The notes under the pieces are model-generated. The model ran no database searches. It was not told where the DNA came from and saw only the letters and a program-made list of their open reading frames with translations. From Acidobacteriaceae bacterium (GTDB taxonomy: Bacteria; Acidobacteriota; Terriglobia; Terriglobales; Acidobacteriaceae), in assembly GCA_025449575.1 (NCBI GenBank), contig JANWJB010000066.1, forward strand, positions 1 through 42,774: 42,774 bases of DNA, read 5' to 3'. The position numbers and the translations under genes are program-made. Positions 42,765 to 42,774 of the stretch are shown here, piece by piece (position 1 is the stretch's first letter; the number at the start of each line of letters is the position of its first letter).

Positions 42765-42774
42765 CGGCGGGAGG

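Overview
The window looks like chromosomal DNA of an Acidobacteriota (Terriglobia/Acidobacteriaceae-type) bacterium. The evidence is the Oar-like TonB-dependent receptor with an N-terminal carboxypeptidase-regulatory-like domain, the Ser/Thr kinase fused to a TolB/WD40-like propeller, the DUF1080/FG-GAP secreted protein, the GC-rich coding and several secreted proteins of acidobacterial style. No database search was possible; this assignment rests on recognising protein families.

Region 1 (about 60-13300, + strand) is a carbohydrate-use locus. It holds a GH38 alpha-mannosidase, a secreted DUF1080 + FG-GAP protein, a full-length Oar-type TonB receptor, a ROK sugar kinase and a sugar-porter MFS permease whose start overlaps the kinase stop. 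The natural reading is outer-membrane capture, periplasmic trimming, uptake and phosphorylation of a mannose- or glucose-containing glycan; no SusD-like protein is present. The mannosidase gene is preceded by, and open in frame with, a truncated relic of another Oar-type receptor. The relic and the intact receptor gene share the same promoter layout: a TTGACA box, a -10 box, then an inverted-repeat operator with core TGGGAAC..TCCCA 13 nt after the -10. This points to one repressor (LacI-type by style, not encoded here) controlling both units.

Region 2 (13450-18060, - strand) holds a small PA2779-like membrane protein, a putative lipoprotein, the frameshifted C-terminal relic of a TonB receptor, a receiver-PAS protein without output domain, a solitary lpxD and a conserved hypothetical protein.

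Region 3 (18405-25430, mostly +) holds a CCA/poly(A) nucleotidyltransferase with a histone-like Lys/Ala/Pro tail, a subclass B3 metallo-beta-lactamase, a DUF5996 protein, a FecR-domain protein ending in GGHF repeats, an oppositely oriented secreted hypothetical and a cyclopropane-fatty-acid synthase.

Region 4 (25539-42764) holds smc with a large acidic insertion in its head, an SDR oxidoreductase, a secreted TPR-like protein with a clear promoter and terminator, a secreted hypothetical with 36-bp repeats, a UPF0182 membrane protein with a near-leaderless promoter, an MdlB/MsbA-type ABC exporter, a Tat-exported bicupin and a Ser/Thr kinase with a C-terminal propeller. I saw no tRNA, rRNA, CRISPR array or intact insertion sequence.
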